Shown here: positions 7,525 through 16,423 of the stretch, in pieces
Layout: every line of letters begins with the position of its first letter
Numbering within the stretch: the stretch's first letter is position 1
From: Vicinamibacterales bacterium
Lineage (GTDB): Bacteria > Acidobacteriota > Vicinamibacteria > Vicinamibacterales > UBA8438
Assembly (NCBI GenBank): GCA_937766455.1
Contig: CALLXD010000070.1
Location: 1-37,472, forward strand
DNA: 37,472 bases
Direction: 5' to 3'
Notes under the pieces: generated by a model
The model's input: only the letters and a program-made list of their open reading frames with translations
What the model was told of the DNA's origin: nothing
Databases searched by the model: none
Position numbers and translations under genes: made by a program

Positions 7525-8076
7525 CCTCTATTTCGGTCTCGCGTCGCTCTCGGTGCACGGTGTACATAGACCGATCGGCCTGGCTGCGCAACGGCTGTGC
7601 ACTATTGTCCCGAACTCTGCGCGGCCGCGGGCCACGAGCGACGCCACGTTCCCTCGATTGCCCCAGGCCGCAGTGCAGCATGGCCCGCGCACAACGTGGG
7701 CCAGAGGACCAACGTCCGTCACGGCGTTCGCCGACGACCACACCAGCCGAAACCCGGTGGTGTCGGAGCGACTCGCAGAATGGGTCGCTCACGTATCGCT
7801 CGGTGGTGCATGTGCTCTATCTTCCGGAGCTCGGGCGTATATGTGCATCCGTCGTCGACACCCCGATCGCCCCGACCAGGAACAACGTATTGGTATAGCA
7901 ACTACAAAAGCCAACTCGGATCGCAGTCAGGATACGATACGACCGTGGCCAGACGTTACACGATCGTCCGGTGTGACGGGGATCACAGACGCGTCGACGG
8001 TTGCGCCGCATAGTAGGTTTAGCTCGGGACACTCGAGGCGGTCTCGCGTTCATCAATCCCGAAGGGGGGACGTTCC
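7525..8076. other. Long gene-poor stretch between tRNA-Arg and the S41 peptidase gene
   Basis: About 550 bases with no open frame that has both a ribosome-binding site and a recognisable product. A TGGTATAGC extended -10-like element at 7891-7899 could be the promoter of the S41 peptidase gene, with a leader of about 170 bases. Part of the stretch (around 7880-7930) is visibly less GC-rich than its surroundings. No inverted repeats or integrase fragments were found. Its position at the 3' side of a tRNA is compatible with past insertion, but nothing proves it. Confidence 0.4.
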
Positions 8077-9750
8077 ATGGCGATTGGCGAATTTAGAGGT
8101 TTGAGTAAGGCAGAGGCCAAGAACCCGCACTTCGGTGCGGTCATCGGGGTGTCTGAGTTTCTGTCTACTACGGGCGTGTTGACGACAAGTCAACGGCGCC
8201 GGATCGTCGATCAGGCCCTGGTGCTTATCGACGACGTGTATGTGCACTTGCCGCTGAAACGCGCGATGCATGCGGTGGCACCCGTGCAGGCTCTGAAGCT
8301 GCTCAGACGCAAAGTGAACGTCATCTCCGAGCGTCAGTTCCACAGTGAGATGATCGAGATCTTCAAAGGGCTCAGGGACCTGCACACCAACTACATACTG
8401 CCGGCGCCCGACAATCAGCACACGGCGTTTCTGCCGTTCCTGATGGAGGAGTTCTACGATGGCGATGAGCGCCACTATGTGGTCTCGCGGCTGATCGCGG
8501 GCTTCACGCATAGCCATTTTCGCAGCGGTGCCGAGATTACCCACTGGAGCGGGGTACCTATCGATCAGGCGGTGGCCATCAATGCCGACCGCGAGGCCGG
8601 TAGAAACGAGGCCGCTCGGCATGTCCGTGGCCTGGACAATATGACCGTCCGGCCGATGTCCATGGCGCTACCGCCAGCGGAAGAATGGGTAGTTGTTGGC
8701 TATCGCCGCAATGATACGGAGCGGGAGATTCGCTTGCCGTGGCGGGTGTTCCAGCCTGACTCGACCAACGAGGGAGACGCGCCGGGAGCGGGGAAGGAAT
8801 TCGCGTCCGCCGTCGGTCTGGATCTCAAGATGGAGTTGACCAATCGGGCCAGAAAAGCACTATTCGCAAAGACAGCGGTCGATCGGAGTCAGGCTGTCGC
8901 CGACCTGAAGTCCAAGGGCAAACGCGGCAAGAAAAAATTGGCCGCCTTCATGGGCGCCAACAGCTCCTTTCCCAACACCTTCGAATTCCGGACCATCCCC
9001 ACTGACCAGGGCGATCGAGGCTATCTGCGTATTCGCACGTTTGGCGACCCGGGGCCGCAGGCGTTCATTGGCGAGGTCGTGCGCATTCTCGAGCTGTTGC
9101 CGCAGGATGGTTTGATCGTCGACGTGCGGGGGAACGGTGGCGGCATCATCATGAACGGCGAGCGTATGCTGCAGCTCTTCAGCCCGAGCCGGGTCGAAGC
9201 CGAACCCCTGCGATTCATCAATAACGACGTGACCCTGGCGATCGCCAAGACGGACGCGCTCGGTGGTTTCGCCAAGCGCTGGCGACGCTCGATCGATCTC
9301 TCACTCCTGACGGCCGCCGTCTACTCCCAAGGTTTCCCCATCGAATCTCCGGACATCACCAACGCCATCGGGCGTCGTTACGCAGGGCCGGTGGTGCTGA
9401 TCACGGATGCGCGCTGCTACAGCACGACGGATATTTTCGCCGCCGGATTCCAGGACAATGACCTGGGCACGATTCTCGGCGTCGACAACAACACCGGCGC
9501 CGGTGGAGCGAACGTATTTCGGCACAGCCTGCTGCGGCAGGTGCTCCCGGGTCCGAACTCGCCGTTCAAGTCGCTGCCCGGAGGTGCCGACATGCGGGTT
9601 GCGATTCGTCAAACCACGCGGGTCGGGGAGAACAACGGCCTGCCGTTAGAGGACCTGGGTGTCACACCGAACCAGGTGCACCGCATGACCCGGGACGACG
9701 TCATGGAGGGCAACCGGGACCTGATCGCGACCGCGGCGGCGCTTCTGTAG
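8077..9750 (+). CDS. S41-family (C-terminal-processing-type) serine peptidase without signal peptide
   Basis: 557 residues. The C-terminal half has the S41 core: the strand GYLRIRTFGD (315-324), GLIVDVRGNGGG (345-356), then VVLITDARCYSTTDIFAAGFQD (439-460). In the last segment Ser449 sits where family members carry the nucleophile (SAxE/D-type block, here STTD), and GTILGVDNNTGAGGANV (464-480) follows. The N-terminal half (about 40-240) contains LRDLHTNYILP (99-109), resembling the N-terminal helical domain of S41 proteins, and a possible degenerate PDZ-like segment around 150-225. There is neither a signal peptide nor a membrane segment, so it is predicted cytoplasmic; most bacterial S41 proteases are exported. 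ATG 8077 follows a purine-rich AAGGGGGGA, about 8 bases upstream. Peptidase activity, rather than just the fold, is inference. Confidence 0.85.
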   Translation: MAIGEFRGLSKAEAKNPHFGAVIGVSEFLSTTGVLTTSQRRRIVDQALVLIDDVYVHLPLKRAMHAVAPVQALKLLRRKVNVISERQFHSEMIEIFKGLRDLHTNYILPAPDNQHTAFLPFLMEEFYDGDERHYVVSRLIAGFTHSHFRSGAEITHWSGVPIDQAVAINADREAGRNEAARHVRGLDNMTVRPMSMALPPAEEWVVVGYRRNDTEREIRLPWRVFQPDSTNEGDAPGAGKEFASAVGLDLKMELTNRARKALFAKTAVDRSQAVADLKSKGKRGKKKLAAFMGANSSFPNTFEFRTIPTDQGDRGYLRIRTFGDPGPQAFIGEVVRILELLPQDGLIVDVRGNGGGIIMNGERMLQLFSPSRVEAEPLRFINNDVTLAIAKTDALGGFAKRWRRSIDLSLLTAAVYSQGFPIESPDITNAIGRRYAGPVVLITDARCYSTTDIFAAGFQDNDLGTILGVDNNTGAGGANVFRHSLLRQVLPGPNSPFKSLPGGADMRVAIRQTTRVGENNGLPLEDLGVTPNQVHRMTRDDVMEGNRDLIATAAALL

Positions 9751-9896
9751 ACCGTGGTCTATTTTCGTTCGCTTTGGGCGGCTCTGCACTCGCACGCCCC
9801 AGCGACCTGGAGACCCACTTCGGGTCGCCTCCGCAAGAAGCAGGAAACGGCCTGACGCCCCGCGCGTACCAGAGGTGTGGCAGCCGGCCAGTCTTC

Positions 9897-9905
9897 TGGT
9901 ACACT
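9897..9905 (+). promoter_or_regulatory. Promoter of the TPR-protein gene (extended -10)
   Basis: TGGTACACT, identical to the element before tRNA-Arg. GTGGCA at 9877-9882, 4 of 6 matches to the -35 consensus, gives a 17-base spacer to TACACT. A transcription start near 9912 gives a 40-base leader to the ATG at 9952. Confidence 0.5.
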
Positions 9906-9951
9906 GATGCGTTTCTGACGGACGTAGTTCAGAGAGAGGGCGAAGAGATTC

Positions 9952-10764
9952 ATGAGGCGGAGCGAGCGACATCATTTGAAGGAAAACGCGTTCGCGGTGG
10001 CCATCGCGGGGCTCCGCGAGCAGCTCCAGGGCGCCGGCCCGGCGCTGGGGGCCGCGGCTGCGATTGCGGTCGTTGCGCTGATCCTGTTCGGTGGGTATTC
10101 GTGGTGGTCGGACCGTGCGACGTCAGAGGCGGGATCACTCCTGGCTAGTGCGCTCGTCGTAGCCGACGCGCCGGTCGTCCCACCGCCGCCGCCGGCCGAG
10201 CCGGTGCCGACCGCCGAGGCGACGGTCGGACCAGATGGGGAACCAATCCCGCCCGTCGTCGAGCCACCCCAGCCCCCCTTTGTCCAGCCGGACGGCACGT
10301 ATCCGACCCGGGCCGCCAAGATCACCGACGCGTTGCCAAAGCTGTTGGAGGCCGCTGACGCGTATCCCGAGACACCATCAGGGCTCACCGCTCGCTATCG
10401 CGCCGCGACGGGGTTGGCCGCGCTGGGCCGCCACGACGAGTCCGCCGATCAGTATCTGCAGGTGATCGCCCACGACGACGCTGGCGTCTACACGCGCATG
10501 GCGACGCTGGGCCTGGCGGATGTTGAATTGGCGCGGGGCGGGTACGACGCCGCGATCAGCCTGCTCGAAGAGTCGACTGGTCCAGCGGCGGCGGAAGACC
10601 TGCCCGTCGACGGCGTGCTGATGCGCCTGGGACACGCATACGCAGTGGCGGGCCGATCCGATGACGCCCGGGCCACGTTCCAGCGCGTTCTCGACGACTT
10701 CCCCCAGTCTGTGTATTTCGCCAACGCCGAACGCGAGTTGGAAACGCTGCAGGCGCAGGGGTAG
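9952..10764 (+). CDS. Membrane-anchored tetratricopeptide-repeat protein
   Basis: 270 residues. The cytoplasmic N-terminus (MRRSERHHLKENAFAVAIAG) is followed by one transmembrane helix at about 30-48 (ALGAAAAIAVVALILFGGYSWW), a proline-rich linker (about 75-115, including PPPPPAEPVP), and then helical repeats to the C-terminus. TPR signatures are visible as A-x-x-L-G/A-x-x-D-x-A pairs: GLAALGRHDESADQYLQVI, GLADVELARGGYDAAISLL and LGHAYAVAGRSDDARATFQ, the last followed by VLDDFPQS. The topology resembles YfgM-type TPR proteins (ancillary to the SecYEG translocon), and the KENxF...V.....R motif at the N-terminus fits that group, but the assignment is tentative. A GAGAGGG ribosome-binding site precedes ATG 9952. 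Confidence 0.85.
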   Translation: MRRSERHHLKENAFAVAIAGLREQLQGAGPALGAAAAIAVVALILFGGYSWWSDRATSEAGSLLASALVVADAPVVPPPPPAEPVPTAEATVGPDGEPIPPVVEPPQPPFVQPDGTYPTRAAKITDALPKLLEAADAYPETPSGLTARYRAATGLAALGRHDESADQYLQVIAHDDAGVYTRMATLGLADVELARGGYDAAISLLEESTGPAAAEDLPVDGVLMRLGHAYAVAGRSDDARATFQRVLDDFPQSVYFANAERELETLQAQG

Positions 10765-10788
10765 CACCAGGGACAGACGCCGCAGGCC

Positions 10789-11733
10789 ATGTCCGAGGTG
10801 GCAACGCCCGGAGACCAGTTCACCGTCGGTCTCGTCCAGATGACCTGTGGCGAGCTGATGTCCGCGAATCTCGCCAAAGCAGACGCTCTCATTGCACGCG
10901 CCGCAGACCGTGGCGCGCAGATTATCTGCCTGCAGGAACTGTTTGCCTCGCACTACTTCTGTCAGCGCGAAGATCCGAGTTATTTCGACCTGGCGGAGAC
11001 GGTCCCCGGCCCTCTGACGACGCGATACGCGGCGCTGGCCCGCCGACTCGGCGTCGTCCTTGTCGTGCCCGTGTTCGAGCGTCGCGGCCCTGGTATCTAT
11101 CACAACACGGCGGCGGTCCTGGATGCCGACGGTGCGCTGCTGGGCCGCTATCGCAAAACACACATCCCCGACGACCCGCTGTACTACGAGAAGTTCTACT
11201 TCACCCCCGGCGACCTTGGGTTTCCGGTCTTCAACACGCGCTTCGCGCGAATCGGACCGCTCATCTGTTGGGACCAGTGGTTCCCGGAGGCGGCACGGCT
11301 CAGCGCGCTGGCGGGCGCGGAGCTGCTGCTGTACCCCAGCGCCATCGGGTGGCACCCTTCCGAGCGCGCCGTCGACGGTGACGCCCAGCACGACGCATGG
11401 CGCACCGTCCAACGCGGACACGCGATCGCGAACGGGGTGTTTGTTGCGGCCATCAACCGAGTGGGGCATGAGGGCCCGCCAGACGAGGGGCTCGACTTCT
11501 GGGGACAATCGTTCGTCTGTGACCCGGCGGGAAAGATTCTGGCCGAGGGCTCAGTCGAGCGCGATGACGTCATCATCGTGACGTGCGACCGCGCGGACAT
11601 CGAACGCCAGCGGCGCGGCTGGCCGTTCCTGCGTGACCGGCGTATCGACATCTACTCCGGGCTGTCGTCGCGATGGCTGGACGACGGCGCTGCGGGTCCG
11701 GAGCCGAGTGGCGAACCGGACGGCGATGGGTAG
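10789..11733 (+). CDS. aguB: N-carbamoylputrescine amidase (carbon-nitrogen hydrolase)
   Basis: 314 residues. It belongs to the nitrilase superfamily with the complete Glu-Lys-Cys triad: Glu50 in CLQELF, Lys123 in RYRKTHIPD and Cys160 in PLICWDQWFPE. The segments HIPDDPLYYEKFYFTPGD and QWFPEAARL are characteristic of N-carbamoylputrescine amidases, which release putrescine, CO2 and ammonia. The function is strongly supported by the next gene, agmatine deiminase, whose start overlaps the end of this one; together they convert agmatine to putrescine. It is cytoplasmic. ATG 10789 lies 24 bases after the TPR gene. Confidence 0.94.
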   Translation: MSEVATPGDQFTVGLVQMTCGELMSANLAKADALIARAADRGAQIICLQELFASHYFCQREDPSYFDLAETVPGPLTTRYAALARRLGVVLVVPVFERRGPGIYHNTAAVLDADGALLGRYRKTHIPDDPLYYEKFYFTPGDLGFPVFNTRFARIGPLICWDQWFPEAARLSALAGAELLLYPSAIGWHPSERAVDGDAQHDAWRTVQRGHAIANGVFVAAINRVGHEGPPDEGLDFWGQSFVCDPAGKILAEGSVERDDVIIVTCDRADIERQRRGWPFLRDRRIDIYSGLSSRWLDDGAAGPEPSGEPDGDG

Positions 11734-12820
11734 CGCCCGTGCACTCGGGCGGCGCGTCATGCCGGCCGAGTGGTCCGCGCACCGCGCGACCTGGCTCGCC
11801 TGGCCCCATCACGCGTCAGACTGGCCGGGCAAGCTCTCCTCGATCCACTGGGTCTACGTCGAATTGGTCCGGCATTTGTCGGTGGGTGAGCGGGTGGCCA
11901 TGGTCTTCCAGACGCCGGCCGACGAGCGACGGGCGATGAGCCGTTTGATCCGATCTGGCGTCGACGCCGCTCGCGTCGAGTGCTACCAATTCCCGACCGA
12001 CCGCTCATGGGTACGGGACTCCGGCGGCACCTTCATTCATGCGCCCACACAGGACGCCGCATCGGAGGTCACCCTCATCGACTGGCGTTTCAACGGGTGG
12101 GCCAAGTACGACAACTGGTGTCTGGACGATCGGCTACCTGGCCGCATCGCCACGACCAGACGGCTTCCGCGCGTAGTCCCACGGGCGCAGGGGCTCACCC
12201 GTCCGGTGGTCCTCGAAGGCGGGGCGATCGATGTCAACGGTCGAGGAGCGGCGCTCGCCACCGAACAGTGCTTGCTCGATGACACCATTCAGGTACGCAA
12301 CCCACGTTTGGGTCGGCCCGGTCTCGAGCGCGCACTTCGCGACTACCTCGGCATCACGACGCTGATCTGGCTGGGGCAGGGGATTGCCGGGGATGACACC
12401 CACGGCCATGTCGACGACGTCGCGCGTTTCGTTGGCCCGAGAACCGTGGTGGCCGCAGTCGAAACGGACCCCAGCGACGCCAACCACGATGCGCTCGCCG
12501 ACAACCTGCAACGTCTACGGGCGGCCCGCGTCGAGGGCGAACCACTCACGGTGGTGTCCCTGCCAATGCCGCGACCTCTGTGGCACGGCGCGCAACGGCT
12601 GCCAGCGAGCTACCTGAACTTCTATATCGCCAATGCGGTGGTGCTCGTGCCCACGTTCAACGACCCCGCCGACCGGGTGGCCCTCGCACTCCTGGCCGAC
12701 CTGTTTCCGTCCCGGACCGTCATCGGTATCCACGCTGTGGATCTGGTCCTCGGTCTCGGCACGGTGCATTGCTCGACCCTCCAAGAACCCGCGGCTACTC
12801 TCGACCAGACTCTCGCTTGA
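11726..12820 (+). CDS. aguA: Agmatine deiminase
   Basis: 364 residues. It hydrolyses agmatine to N-carbamoylputrescine and ammonia; it belongs to the peptidyl-arginine-deiminase fold family. Visible motifs are MPAEWSAHRATWLAWPH (12-28), DRSWVRDSGGTF (92-103, Asp98), VVLEGGAID (161-169, Glu164), THGHVDD with His228 and Asp230, and the C-terminal nucleophile Cys349 in GLGTVHCSTLQEP. All are in family positions. ATG 11726 overlaps the stop of aguB by 8 bases, which suggests translational coupling; the ATG at 11759 (just before PAEW) is an alternative start. Its 3' end overlaps the convergent mutS gene by 26 bases. No arginine decarboxylase gene is nearby, so agmatine must be supplied from elsewhere. 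Confidence 0.94.
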   Translation: MGSARALGRRVMPAEWSAHRATWLAWPHHASDWPGKLSSIHWVYVELVRHLSVGERVAMVFQTPADERRAMSRLIRSGVDAARVECYQFPTDRSWVRDSGGTFIHAPTQDAASEVTLIDWRFNGWAKYDNWCLDDRLPGRIATTRRLPRVVPRAQGLTRPVVLEGGAIDVNGRGAALATEQCLLDDTIQVRNPRLGRPGLERALRDYLGITTLIWLGQGIAGDDTHGHVDDVARFVGPRTVVAAVETDPSDANHDALADNLQRLRAARVEGEPLTVVSLPMPRPLWHGAQRLPASYLNFYIANAVVLVPTFNDPADRVALALLADLFPSRTVIGIHAVDLVLGLGTVHCSTLQEPAATLDQTLA

Positions 12821-15512
12821 GTTCGGCCAGCAGCGTCAACGCCTCGAGCGGGGTCATGGTGTCAAGATCGACCTCCCGCAACCGCGCCTCGACCGCGCTA
12901 TCAGCGACGGGGGCAGAGGCGAACAGGCCGAGTTGCGTCTGTGGATCTGCCTGCGCACTGGTCAGGGTGGGTCGGCCGCCGCGCGACAATTCATCGCGCT
13001 CGAGACCAGCCAGAATGTGCTTGGCGCGGGCGATCGTGGCCTCGGGGAGCCCCGCCAGCCGCGCAACCTGGATCCCGTAGCTTCGGTCAGATCGCCCAGG
13101 TTCCACTTTGCGTAAGAAGTGAATCTGGTCCTCCCACTCCCTGGCTACCACCTGGTAGTTGACGACGGTGGGCAGCGCGTCCGCGATGTCTGTCAGCTCA
13201 TGGTAGTGCGTCGCGAACAGCGTCTTCGGGCGCGACCGGGTGTCGGTCGCCAGATGCTCCGCCACCGCCCACGCGATGCTCAGGCCGTCATAGGTCGCAG
13301 TGCCACGTCCAATCTCGTCAAGGAGCACAAGACTGCGCGAGGTGGCGGTGTGGAGGATGTTCGCGGTCTCCTGCATTTCCACCATGAATGTCGACTGCCC
13401 CCGCGCGATGTTGTCGGAGGCCCCCACCCGAGCGAAGATCCGATCGGTAATCGGCACTTTGGCCCGATTGGCGGGGACGAACGACCCGATCTGTGCCATC
13501 AGCACGATCAGCGCGGTCTGGCGGAGATAGGTAGATTTCCCGCCCATGTTCGGGCCGGTGAGCAGGATCACCTGGTGGGTCGCGGCATTGAGCAAGACGT
13601 CGTTTGGCACGAACGCGTGCGTCGCCTGGCGCTCGACGACAGGGTGGCGACCTTCGATAATGAGGAGTTCGTCTCCGTCGTGCACGTGAGGCTTGGTGTA
13701 GTCGTAGACGGCCGCCGTCTCCGCTAAGCCCGCCAGAACATCGAGACAGGCCAACGCGCGCGCCGAGCCCTGGATGCGCTCTGCCTCGGCTCCGACCGTC
13801 TCCCGCAAGGCCTCGAAGAGTTCGATCTCGCGCTCAAGAATGCGCTCATCCGCCCCAAGGACCTTCCGTTCGAATTCCTTGAGGGCCGGCGTGATGAACC
13901 GTTCGCCGCCGGCGATGGTCTGCTTGCGGTGATAGTCATCCGGCACCGCATGCAGATTCGCCTTCGACACCTCAATGTAGTAGCCGAAGACACGATTGAA
14001 CCGAATCTTGAGCGAGGTGACACCGGTGCGTTCGCGTTCGGCCGCCTCCATGGCCGCAATCTGTTCCTTGCCGCCTCGGCTGATGCCGCGGAGCTCATCG
14101 AGTTCGGGGTCGACCCCGTCTCGAATCGCGCCGCCCTCCCGCGCCAGGGTCGGAGGCTCGGCCACGAGTGTGGCCTCAATGGCATCGCGAATCTCCGGTA
14201 CCTCGTCGAGCTGCGCACAGACGCTCTGTAGGAGCGGGGGCTCTAGCCCGGCGAGCTGGACCCGCAGCCGCGGAATCGTGGCCAACGAACGTTGAAGACC
14301 CAGCAGATCACGGGGTCCGGCCCGGCCCATCGCGGCGCGCGCCACGAGGCGCTCCAGATCGTGGACCGACTTGAAGGCGTCGCGGAGTTTGCCCCGTTCC
14401 ATGGAACGGAATGCGAGGCCTTCCACGGCATCGAGCCGGTCGTGGACTTCATCGAGGCGGCACAGCGGACGCAGCAACCAGGCCCGAAGCAACCGGCTGC
14501 CCATCACGGTGACGGTGTGATCGATCTCGCCGAGCAAGGACCCCTGGCGTTCCCCTTCGCTGGAGACCACGACCTCGAGATGCTTCATCGTCGATGGGTC
14601 GATGATCATCGCGTCGGCGGTGTGCCGGAATGCAATGCTCCGGACATGCCGCAACTGCGCCTTCTGGGTGTCGCGGAGGTAGTGGACCACCGCGCCAGCC
14701 GACGCGACGGCGGCTGGTCGCTCTTGTAGCCCAAAGCCGTCGAGACTCGCGGTGCCGAACTGCTCGGCCAATGCCTCACGCGCCCGGTGCTCGTCAAACG
14801 TCCACGGCTCGACCGCGGTCACCGCTGGCACCGGCGAATCAGGGAGGAGGGGGCGCAGGTCTTCTTCTGACGACAACAGCACCTCGCGCGGGCGCAGCAT
14901 GGCCACATCGTCTCGCAGCGCCTGCCTCCCGGTGTCGCCCTCGTACTCCGACGTGGAAAATTCACCAGTGGAGACGTCGAGCACAGACATGCCATACCGG
15001 TCCTGTCCGCCGGCGCCCCCGGTCCCCTCACCAGCAGCAGGGTGTCGGACGATTGCCATCAGTAACGTGGGCGCGCGGTCGTCAAGATACCCAGTCTCGG
15101 TGTAGGTCCCAGGCGACACCACCCGGACCACCTCGCGACGCACGACGCCCTTCGCTTTCTTGGGGTCCTCGACCTGCTCGCAGATGGCTACGCGAAAACC
15201 CTTCTCCACCAGCCGAGCCAGGTAGCCGTCGGCGGCATGGTGGGGGAGTCCACACATGGGAATCCCGCTCCCAGTTGCATCCTTCGACCGCGACGTGAGG
15301 GTGAGGTCGAGCGCCCGAGACGCCGTGACGGCGTCCTCGTAGAACATCTCGTAGAAATCGCCCATCCGAAAGAAGACGATCGCGTCCCGATACTGCCGCT
15401 TGGCGTCAAGGTACTGACGCATGGCGGGCGTGGGCGCCCGGGATGGCGAGGAACTGCCCCTCGAAGATCGGGTCACGGCAGCAGGTCGTTGTAGGAGACC
15501 GTCGCACGGCAC
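12795..15512 (-). CDS. mutS: DNA mismatch repair protein MutS
   Basis: 905 residues from the GTG at 15512. MutS recognises mismatches and, as an ATPase clamp, recruits MutL. The mismatch-reading Phe-x-Glu motif is GDFYEMF (FYE at 53-55), and Walker A is GPNMGGKST near residue 652. Walker B/signature is DEIGRGTATYDGLS, and FATHYHELT follows; all are intact. The start is uncertain: GTG 15512, GTG 15476 and ATG 15422 are all in frame and none has a good ribosome-binding site. The conserved TPAMRQYLDAK segment would be lost or cut with the ATG, which favours an upstream GTG. A near-consensus promoter at 15555-15582 also fits. It converges on agmatine deiminase and diverges from tsaB. Confidence 0.95.
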   Translation of the reverse strand: MPCDGLLQRPAAVTRSSRGSSSPSRAPTPAMRQYLDAKRQYRDAIVFFRMGDFYEMFYEDAVTASRALDLTLTSRSKDATGSGIPMCGLPHHAADGYLARLVEKGFRVAICEQVEDPKKAKGVVRREVVRVVSPGTYTETGYLDDRAPTLLMAIVRHPAAGEGTGGAGGQDRYGMSVLDVSTGEFSTSEYEGDTGRQALRDDVAMLRPREVLLSSEEDLRPLLPDSPVPAVTAVEPWTFDEHRAREALAEQFGTASLDGFGLQERPAAVASAGAVVHYLRDTQKAQLRHVRSIAFRHTADAMIIDPSTMKHLEVVVSSEGERQGSLLGEIDHTVTVMGSRLLRAWLLRPLCRLDEVHDRLDAVEGLAFRSMERGKLRDAFKSVHDLERLVARAAMGRAGPRDLLGLQRSLATIPRLRVQLAGLEPPLLQSVCAQLDEVPEIRDAIEATLVAEPPTLAREGGAIRDGVDPELDELRGISRGGKEQIAAMEAAERERTGVTSLKIRFNRVFGYYIEVSKANLHAVPDDYHRKQTIAGGERFITPALKEFERKVLGADERILEREIELFEALRETVGAEAERIQGSARALACLDVLAGLAETAAVYDYTKPHVHDGDELLIIEGRHPVVERQATHAFVPNDVLLNAATHQVILLTGPNMGGKSTYLRQTALIVLMAQIGSFVPANRAKVPITDRIFARVGASDNIARGQSTFMVEMQETANILHTATSRSLVLLDEIGRGTATYDGLSIAWAVAEHLATDTRSRPKTLFATHYHELTDIADALPTVVNYQVVAREWEDQIHFLRKVEPGRSDRSYGIQVARLAGLPEATIARAKHILAGLERDELSRGGRPTLTSAQADPQTQLGLFASAPVADSAVEARLREVDLDTMTPLEALTLLAELKRESGRE

Positions 15513-15554
15513 GCGCGACGGAGGGCCGGAATGCGACGACGGCGAATGTATGTG

Positions 15555-15582
15555 AGTATAGAGCGTTTCCGACCCCCGTCAA
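15555..15582 (-). promoter_or_regulatory. Near-consensus sigma-70 promoter for mutS
   Basis: Read on the minus strand, TTGACG (15582-15577) and TATACT (15560-15555) are separated by 16 bases. Each hexamer matches 5 of 6 consensus bases. Transcription would begin near 15548, about 36 bases before the GTG at 15512, which supports a mutS start at or downstream of that codon. Confidence 0.65.
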
Positions 15583-15591
15583 GACACGCTG

Positions 15592-16389
15592 ATGGTGATT
15601 CTCGCGCTCGACACGACCACCGCTCATGGGAGTCTCGCGCTCGCGCTCGACGGGAGGCTCCTGGAGGCGCAGACGGGAGACCCTGCGGTGAGGCAGGGCC
15701 AGCGGCTACCAGGCGACATCGAAGCGGTGCTGGCGCGGCACGGGCTGACGACGGCGTCGGTGGATCGCTACGTGGTCGCGCTTGGCCCCGGCTCCTTTAC
15801 CGGACTCCGGGTGGGTATCGCGACCATTCAGGCGTTGGCCCTGGTACACGGGCGGCCCGTTCTGGGCCTCTCAGTCATGGACACCCTGGTCGACGTGGCG
15901 ACCCGGGCTCAGCCTCGGCACGGCGGTCCAGGTGCGCCCGAGGTGGTCATTCCGTGGGTCGACGCCAAGCGCGGGGAAGTCTTCGGCGCGATGTATAGAC
16001 CGGAGTCCAGCGGCACACCCGGCAGCACCTGGGCGGTCCTCGACGGCCCCGTCGCCCTCGCGCCGGATGCTCTGCTTGACCGCTGGGCGGAGACGGTGTC
16101 GGCGCGGCGCGTCCTGGTCATCGGCGACGGGGTCCCCGAGACCCGCGCCCTCCTCGACGCGCGGCTATCACCCGGATCGCTGTGCGTGGACCAGGTCCCG
16201 CCGCTGGCCGGGGTCATGGCCAAGATGGCCGGAGTCGCACCCTGGTCCGAGCAAGCGGTGATGCCGCACGCGCTCCGCCCGGTCTACGTCCGACGGCACT
16301 ACGCGGCCCTCGCCCGCGACAAGATGCACACGGCGTCCCAGAGCGGTGACCGGCCAGACATGGATTCGGCGTCCGATCCGCCGGCGTGA
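15592..16389 (+). CDS. tsaB: tRNA threonylcarbamoyladenosine biosynthesis protein TsaB
   Basis: 265 residues. TsaB is the inactive ASKHA-fold partner of TsaD needed for t6A37 modification of ANN-decoding tRNAs. The N-terminus MVILALDTTTAHGSLAL and the signature GPGSFTGLRVG are characteristic; full-length TsaB proteins are about 220-250 residues. The tail from about 240 (DKMHTASQSGDRPDMDSASDPPA) is polar and probably disordered. ATG 15592 is used; no strong ribosome-binding site is visible. It is followed by rimI, the usual tsaB-rimI pairing. It diverges from mutS. Confidence 0.93.
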   Translation: MVILALDTTTAHGSLALALDGRLLEAQTGDPAVRQGQRLPGDIEAVLARHGLTTASVDRYVVALGPGSFTGLRVGIATIQALALVHGRPVLGLSVMDTLVDVATRAQPRHGGPGAPEVVIPWVDAKRGEVFGAMYRPESSGTPGSTWAVLDGPVALAPDALLDRWAETVSARRVLVIGDGVPETRALLDARLSPGSLCVDQVPPLAGVMAKMAGVAPWSEQAVMPHALRPVYVRRHYAALARDKMHTASQSGDRPDMDSASDPPA

Positions 16390-16423
16390 GCGATCGCGAT
16401 CTGGGTCGGATCCAGACCAAGTG

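Noticed and set aside
7337..7792. Minus-strand open frame across the tRNA, containing RVAGFEPAAYRLGGGRSIQL
   Set aside because: This peptide is a well-known artefact of translating the antisense strand of a tRNA gene; it has no ribosome-binding site.
7449..8076. Possible genomic island or prophage attached at tRNA-Arg
   Set aside because: No integrase near the tRNA and no repeated tRNA 3' end anywhere in the window.
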